DNA from: JBBSJZ01 sp041751935 | Lineage (GTDB): Bacteria; Planctomycetota; Planctomycetia; Pirellulales; Pirellulaceae | Reading direction: 5' to 3' | Length of the DNA stretch: 64,000 nt | Assembly (NCBI GenBank): GCA_041751935.1 | Contig: JBGSIA010000126.1 | Coordinates: forward strand, 55,479-119,478 | In this document: piece after piece, positions 60,251-64,000 of the stretch | Layout: every line of letters begins with the position of its first letter | Position numbering within the stretch: position 1 is the first letter of the stretch | Made by a program: the position numbers and the translations under genes | Notes under the pieces: model-generated | What the model saw: the letters and a program-made list of their open reading frames with translations, nothing else | Databases searched by the model: none | Told to the model about the DNA's origin: nothing

Positions 60251-61144
60251 ATGAATCGAAAAATGGTACTCGTTTTTGGCGTGGTCGCCGTCGCCTTCTG
60301 TTTAGGAGGTGGCGCAAGACTTTCCCAGGCCGATCCGCCTGACTCGATCAGCCCGGCTAAAGTTATTACTGTTGCTGGGTTTTCGGAAGAGCAATCGTTT
60401 GCACCGGAGTTGCGTTCACCGAGAATCGAGCGACCTTTTCGTAGACCAGTTATCGGCATCGCGAGTCTTGTTGGCGAGACGTATGTGCGAGCGATTCGAA
60501 CGTGCGGTGGCGTACCGATCGTCCTGCCGTGTATCGATGGCAGTTCCGCAGAGATCGACGATTATCTAGGATATCTGGATGGGCTGCTGATGCCCGGCGG
60601 TGCAGACATTCCGCCCTCGGAATGGGGCGAAGAGCGACATCCAACAACAGAGGTGCTCGACGATGATCGATATCGTTTCGAGAAGGCTCTGATCACTGCC
60701 TGGATCGAATATACTAACAAACCACTGCTAGGGATTTGCCTCGGCAGCCAGTGGGTCAACGTTGTTCACGGCGGCTCACTGATTCAAGACATTCCATCGG
60801 AATTCGGTGGGCATCCCCGTGGCGAGCCGCACCAAGTCAAATTGAAACTCGGATCGCGGTTGTACCAAATCTTCGGTGAACGCGAGTTCGAAGTCAATTC
60901 GTTTCATCATCAATCGGTACGCATCGTTGGCGAGGGCCTGCGAGCCGTTGCCTGGAGTCCTGATGGGATCATTGAAGCCATCGAAACGACTGATCCGAAT
61001 CGCTTTCTCTTTGGCGTCCAGTGGCATCCAGAAAAGATGATGCCCGCGAACCAGCTGCAAAAAAAACTGATTCAAGCGTTCGTTGATGCAGCGTCCGAGA
61101 CTGCACAAAACGCTCCCAATCTGTCTGGCCTCGTTGCTGACTGA
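60251..61144 (+). CDS. Secreted gamma-glutamyl hydrolase-like class I amidotransferase domain (C26)
   Basis: A 297-residue protein with a signal peptide (about residues 5-27, cleavage near SQA-DPP). The class I glutamine amidotransferase triad is intact: Cys163 in GICLGSQ, His259 and Glu261 in GVQWHPEK. MPGGADIPPSEW and NSFHHQSV are typical of PuuD-like gamma-glutamyl-gamma-aminobutyrate hydrolases and gamma-glutamyl hydrolases (family C26). Export is unusual for PuuD itself, so an extracytoplasmic gamma-glutamyl substrate is inferred. A pgs operon in the same window could make gamma-linked polyglutamate, but the genes are 52 kb apart and no link is shown. Confidence 0.85.
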   Translation: MNRKMVLVFGVVAVAFCLGGGARLSQADPPDSISPAKVITVAGFSEEQSFAPELRSPRIERPFRRPVIGIASLVGETYVRAIRTCGGVPIVLPCIDGSSAEIDDYLGYLDGLLMPGGADIPPSEWGEERHPTTEVLDDDRYRFEKALITAWIEYTNKPLLGICLGSQWVNVVHGGSLIQDIPSEFGGHPRGEPHQVKLKLGSRLYQIFGEREFEVNSFHHQSVRIVGEGLRAVAWSPDGIIEAIETTDPNRFLFGVQWHPEKMMPANQLQKKLIQAFVDAASETAQNAPNLSGLVAD

Positions 61145-61158
61145 CGACGATCAACGAG

Positions 61159-61190
61159 AAACGCGATAGCGTTTGAGGCCGGAGGCCGAC
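61159..61190. repeat. Hairpin and GGCC-rich element after the C26 gene
   Basis: Stem aaacgc-gata-gcgttt followed by gaggccggaggccgac. A related string, aaacgcgattatagcgtctcg, occurs near 13943-13967. Probably a repetitive extragenic element; it may also terminate transcription of the upstream gene. Confidence 0.45.
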
Positions 61191-61337
61191 GTATTTTTTG
61201 CTGGGGCTGTAAAGGCCCGTTGCTATGTTTCTATACAGTTGATTGATTTCTCACTTCTGGCCAATGGCCTGGGAATTTGCCGGTGCAGTATCAGAAAGGA
61301 CCAACGACCCAACAGTTTGCGCCCCGCTTGCCTCGTC

Positions 61338-62831
61338 TCATTCGTCTCCCTTTGTTTTCCTTTTCGGCTTGCTCGAGCCCTCTTGCAAAGTCGGTGCGTA
61401 ATCTGGATTGGCCTGCATCATCTCCGCGCCAACATTGATTCTCCAAGCATCCAATTCCTTTTGTAGCTGGGCCAGTTTCACTGGCTCTGCGGTTGAAAGG
61501 TTGTTGGATTCACTCACATCCTGAACCAAGTTATACAATTCGTGCCCCGCCGGATCAAAGGTCTGGATCAGCTTCCAAGGGCCTCGGCGAATAACACTTG
61601 AGGGGACGCTCGATGGATGCTCGTTGTAGTGAGGGTAGTGCCAAAACAATGACGAGCGGTTTAGCTTAGTCGCGCTTCCCTGTAGCAGTCCCGTCAGGTC
61701 GAGGCCATCGAGATGTTGGTTGGGCAGCGGGTCGATACCCGCGACGCCTAGGCACGTCGGATACAGGTCGTTACTAATCACCGGTTCGCCAACGACCAAG
61801 CCAGCAATGGCTTTTCTCGGCCACTTGATGATCAGCGGTACGCGAATGCCGCCTTCATAGTAAGCGCCCTTATTGCCGCGAAGCGGTGCATGATGGGTCG
61901 CCTTCCACAATCCGCCGTTATCACTGGTAAACACGATGACGGTATTCTCGGTCAACTTCAATTCGTCCAAGACTTTCATCACACGGCCAACGCTATCGTC
62001 GATACTCTCAACCATCGCTGCGTATTGAGGCAGGCCTTGGCGTTTAGCGTCAGGCACTCGCGCATATTTTGCTGTAACTTCAGGCTTGGCCTCGAGCGGC
62101 GAATGCACTCCGTAGTGAGGGAAGTACAGAAAAAAAGGACGATCCTTGTTCTTCGTAATGAACTGCACCGCCTCATCGGTCAGTCGGTCGGTCAGGTATT
62201 CGCCTTCGCGACCGTCGGCCAGCACGTTCCATCGTGCTCGCAGTTCGGTTCCAGGAATCAACCAATCGCCCTGGTAGGGATAGAAGTAACTTCCAGGCGC
62301 TCCGTGTGCATTGCCAGCGATGTTCACATCGAAGCCGTGGTGCTCTGGCAGTGAAAATGGCTCGCTACCCAAATGCCATTTGCCGATGTTGGCCGTTCGA
62401 TAGCCGACCCCTCGGAGCGCTTCGGCCAGTGTGAGTTCCTCTATTGGCAACCCGCGCAGGAACCGACCTCCTCGAAGTTTCGCTTTCGGGTTCCAGCGTC
62501 CCGAAGGCAACCAATCAGTCAATAGTAGTCGGGCAGGGTATTTTCCAGTGAGAATCGCTGCACGAGTGGGCGAACAGACAGCACAAGCTGAATACGCATC
62601 TGTGAAACGAACGCCGTCGCTAGCCAGCCGATCGATGTGTGGTGTTTGGTAGAACGTGCTCCCCTGGCAGCCAAGGTCTCGCCAACCCAAGTCGTCGATC
62701 AGAAACAGAACAATGTTGGGCCGCGTGTCAGCCAACAATGAATCTGCCATCCCAAGCGACAACAGAATCACTCCCACCAGCAATGCTCGGGACAATGACG
62801 CCACGATGCTGAATGACAATTGCGCTTTCAT
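61338..62831 (-). CDS. Secreted arylsulfatase-type sulfatase
   Basis: A 497-residue sulfatase starting at ATG 62831 with a signal peptide (about residues 13-34, then DTRPNIV). The first metal site is DD at 46-47 (LFLIDDLGW). The formylglycine motif CSPTRAAILTG gives Cys86 as the residue to be converted. GKWHLGS, DNGGLWKATHH and GGIRVPLIIKWP complete the active-site set. The length is normal. Planctomycetes use many such enzymes on sulfated algal polysaccharides; the substrate here is not known. A longer frame to 62951 would overlap the divergent gene's leader and is rejected. Divergent from the DUF1592 gene. Confidence 0.93.
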   Translation of the reverse strand: MKAQLSFSIVASLSRALLVGVILLSLGMADSLLADTRPNIVLFLIDDLGWRDLGCQGSTFYQTPHIDRLASDGVRFTDAYSACAVCSPTRAAILTGKYPARLLLTDWLPSGRWNPKAKLRGGRFLRGLPIEELTLAEALRGVGYRTANIGKWHLGSEPFSLPEHHGFDVNIAGNAHGAPGSYFYPYQGDWLIPGTELRARWNVLADGREGEYLTDRLTDEAVQFITKNKDRPFFLYFPHYGVHSPLEAKPEVTAKYARVPDAKRQGLPQYAAMVESIDDSVGRVMKVLDELKLTENTVIVFTSDNGGLWKATHHAPLRGNKGAYYEGGIRVPLIIKWPRKAIAGLVVGEPVISNDLYPTCLGVAGIDPLPNQHLDGLDLTGLLQGSATKLNRSSLFWHYPHYNEHPSSVPSSVIRRGPWKLIQTFDPAGHELYNLVQDVSESNNLSTAEPVKLAQLQKELDAWRINVGAEMMQANPDYAPTLQEGSSKPKRKTKGDE

Positions 62832-62893
62832 AGAAATAGTTTGCAGTAACAAGGGATGAAAAGGATCGAAGTCAAGGACTGAAAAAGTGGCGG

Positions 62894-62940
62894 TGACTTT
62901 TAGCCGCCGTTTCAAGCAGTGTCGGCTAAAAGTCAACACC
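62894..62940. repeat. Inverted repeat with second copy of the GACTTTTAGCCG element
   Basis: Perfect 13-base arms tgacttttagccg (62894-62906) and cggctaaaagtca (62923-62935) around a 16-base loop. The right arm plus flank is the inverse of the element at 14036-14059. A partial duplication of tcgtttcaagcag follows in the next bases. Confidence 0.6.
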
Positions 62941-63023
62941 AGTCGTTTCAAGCAGCGTTGGCGACAGCAAAAAATCTGTTTAAACTGTTTGAAGTTATAA
63001 ACATTCCTCTGAAAAGTAACATC

Positions 63024-63890
63024 GTGAGAACGTCTATCCAGTTTGCGATCGCGTTGACTTTGACTTGGGGTTTTCCTGCCTCAGGGCAAGAACTGCTGAA
63101 ATCTGATCCAGAACTGCAGAGTTTTTTTAAGCAGCATTGTTTGGATTGTCACTCGGGCGACGAGCACGAAGGAGGCTTGGATCTGGACTCGTTGAGCACC
63201 GAATTGACTGATGCCGAAGTGATGCGACGATGGGTGCTGGTTCATGATCGCGTGGCCAGCGGCGAAATGCCTCCCGATGGCGTGCAGCCGCCCAAGGCTG
63301 TTCGGGAACGGTTTCTGAACCAACTTAGCGAAACGCTGCACCGTGCCGATGCATCCTATCGCGAAGTGGTCCTACGGCGACTGAACCGCTTGGAGTATGA
63401 GAACACGTTGCGGGATCTGTTCGACTTGCCGCACGTGGACATTAAAGAGATGTTGCCGGAGGACGCCAAGGCACATGGCTTTGACAATATCGGCGAAGCC
63501 TTGTCGCTGTCGACTGAGCAGATGATGGTTTACCTACAGGCAATCGATCATGTATTGAATGAAGCCCTTGGGCCCGCACAACGTCCTCAAACTCGCGTGA
63601 AGTCTGTGAACTTAAAGGACTCGGTACAGCGAGCATTGGGGAATTTATTTCGCGACGAGCCTGATGGCGTGGTAATATTCAGTTCTGACTATTCGCCGTC
63701 AGTATTGAAAGGCTTTGATCTTCGCCAGCCAGGTTTGTACCGCTTCAAAATCAATGCACGAGCGTTTCAATCGGAGCGACCGATGACGCTGCGAGTTTAT
63801 GCAGGTGATGTGATCGGCAATCGCGGCGCCAGTTGGCTGGCAGGTTATTACGATGTCGCGCCCAGGGTGAGCGCATTTAATTTACGTTAG
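63024..63890 (+). pseudogene. DUF1592-type cytochrome-like protein gene, cut by an insertion sequence
   Basis: The frame begins best at GTG 63024, which opens a signal peptide (RTSIQFAIALTLTWGFPASG). Next is a cytochrome-like HCLDCHSG motif and the LDLDSL block, then LRRLNRLEYENTLRDLF (DUF1587) and the start of the following domains (GFDLRQPGLYRFKINA). Homologues are about 700-850 residues. This one ends after GYYDVA, where the sequence switches to an insertion-sequence end at 63863; the last nine codons are foreign. The remaining domains presumably lie beyond the element, outside the window. Inactive unless the truncated N-terminal half has a use. Confidence 0.8.
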
Positions 63891-64000
63891 GGATCGAGTT
63901 CAGAATTTCGAGCAAAAACTCGAAGTCGTATCCGGCACGTAGCCGCTTTTGGCGAATGCTTGCCTTGCGTGTCGTATTATGCTTGATCAGCGTCACCGCG
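63863..64000 (-). mobile_element. Left end of an ISAs1-like insertion sequence (continues beyond the window)
   Basis: Begins with cagggtgagcgcattt, a CAGGG-type terminus as known for the ISAs1 family, exactly where the DUF1592 coding sequence stops making sense. The transposase C-terminus reads inward on the minus strand and stops 14 bases from the end. The other end and target duplication are not in the window. Confidence 0.7.
63877..63999 (-). CDS. ISAs1-like transposase, C-terminal fragment
   Basis: About 40 codons, open to the window edge, ending with TAA at 63877-63879. The segment TLIKHNTTRKASIRQKRLRA followed by GYDFEFLLEIL resembles the conserved tail of ISAs1 transposases (Lys-rich, KRxxAGWDxxYL pattern). 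The catalytic residues lie outside the window. Truncation is due to the window edge, not decay. Confidence 0.65.
   Translation of the reverse strand, partial: AVTLIKHNTTRKASIRQKRLRAGYDFEFLLEILNSIPNVN

Noticed and set aside
60251..60330. Lipoprotein signal in the C26 hydrolase
   Set aside because: The Cys at position 17 is preceded by Val-Ala-Phe, which is not a good lipobox; a normal signal peptide cut near Ala27 fits better.
62832..62951. N-terminal extension of the sulfatase
   Set aside because: The normal signal peptide starts at ATG 62831, and the extension would cover a palindromic intergenic element.

Overview
The window looks like a chromosomal segment of a marine-type planctomycete of the Pirellulales (Rhodopirellula/Blastopirellula-like). 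The evidence is a DUF1501/DUF1800 gene pair, a DUF1592-type cytochrome-like gene, a sulfatase, an ECF sigma factor coupled to a Ser/Thr kinase with an FGE-like domain, a huge secreted protein with an N-terminal LEPR-XLL-like motif and a C-terminal dockerin, prepilin-type (DUF1559-like) remnants, and frequent non-ATG starts with weak Shine-Dalgarno signals. No rRNA, tRNA or CRISPR array was recognised.

Left part (0-14 kb): a PAS/PAS hybrid histidine kinase with an HPt domain, a secreted CE15-type glucuronoyl-esterase-like hydrolase, and a secreted CAP-like protein. On the minus strand follow a three-gene poly-gamma-glutamate operon (pgsB-pgsC-pgsW), a pyrB gene with a catalytically dead dihydroorotase partner (pyrC'), and a BatA-like vWA/DUF58 pair.

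Centre (14-27.7 kb): a zinc-ribbon membrane protein and a 1219-residue multi-PAS hybrid histidine kinase lie on the plus strand. A minus-strand cluster follows: secreted protein of unknown function, DUF1800, DUF1501, divergent NagA-like amidohydrolase. Then come a phytanoyl-CoA-dioxygenase-family enzyme, a HEFAH metallopeptidase and a QueD/PTPS-like protein.

27.8-50.9 kb is one uninterrupted minus-strand reading frame of 7710 codons. It encodes a mosaic exported protein: beta-helix, lipase-like fold, a compositionally different insert with peptidoglycan-binding and murein-endopeptidase-like motifs, about 500-residue tandem modules, Calx-beta, cadherin-like and dockerin domains. Directly upstream on the same strand sit the sigma factor and Ser/Thr kinase genes.

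Right part (55-64 kb): a region of secreted hydrolases with visible gene decay. It holds a BNR/CE15 fusion gene broken by an internal deletion, an M19 dipeptidase, a prepilin stub, an M74 (MepA-like) endopeptidase, a secreted class-I glutamine-amidotransferase-like (C26) hydrolase, a sulfatase, and a DUF1592 gene cut by an ISAs1-like insertion sequence that runs out of the window. Short palindromic intergenic elements recur in this part and near 14 kb.
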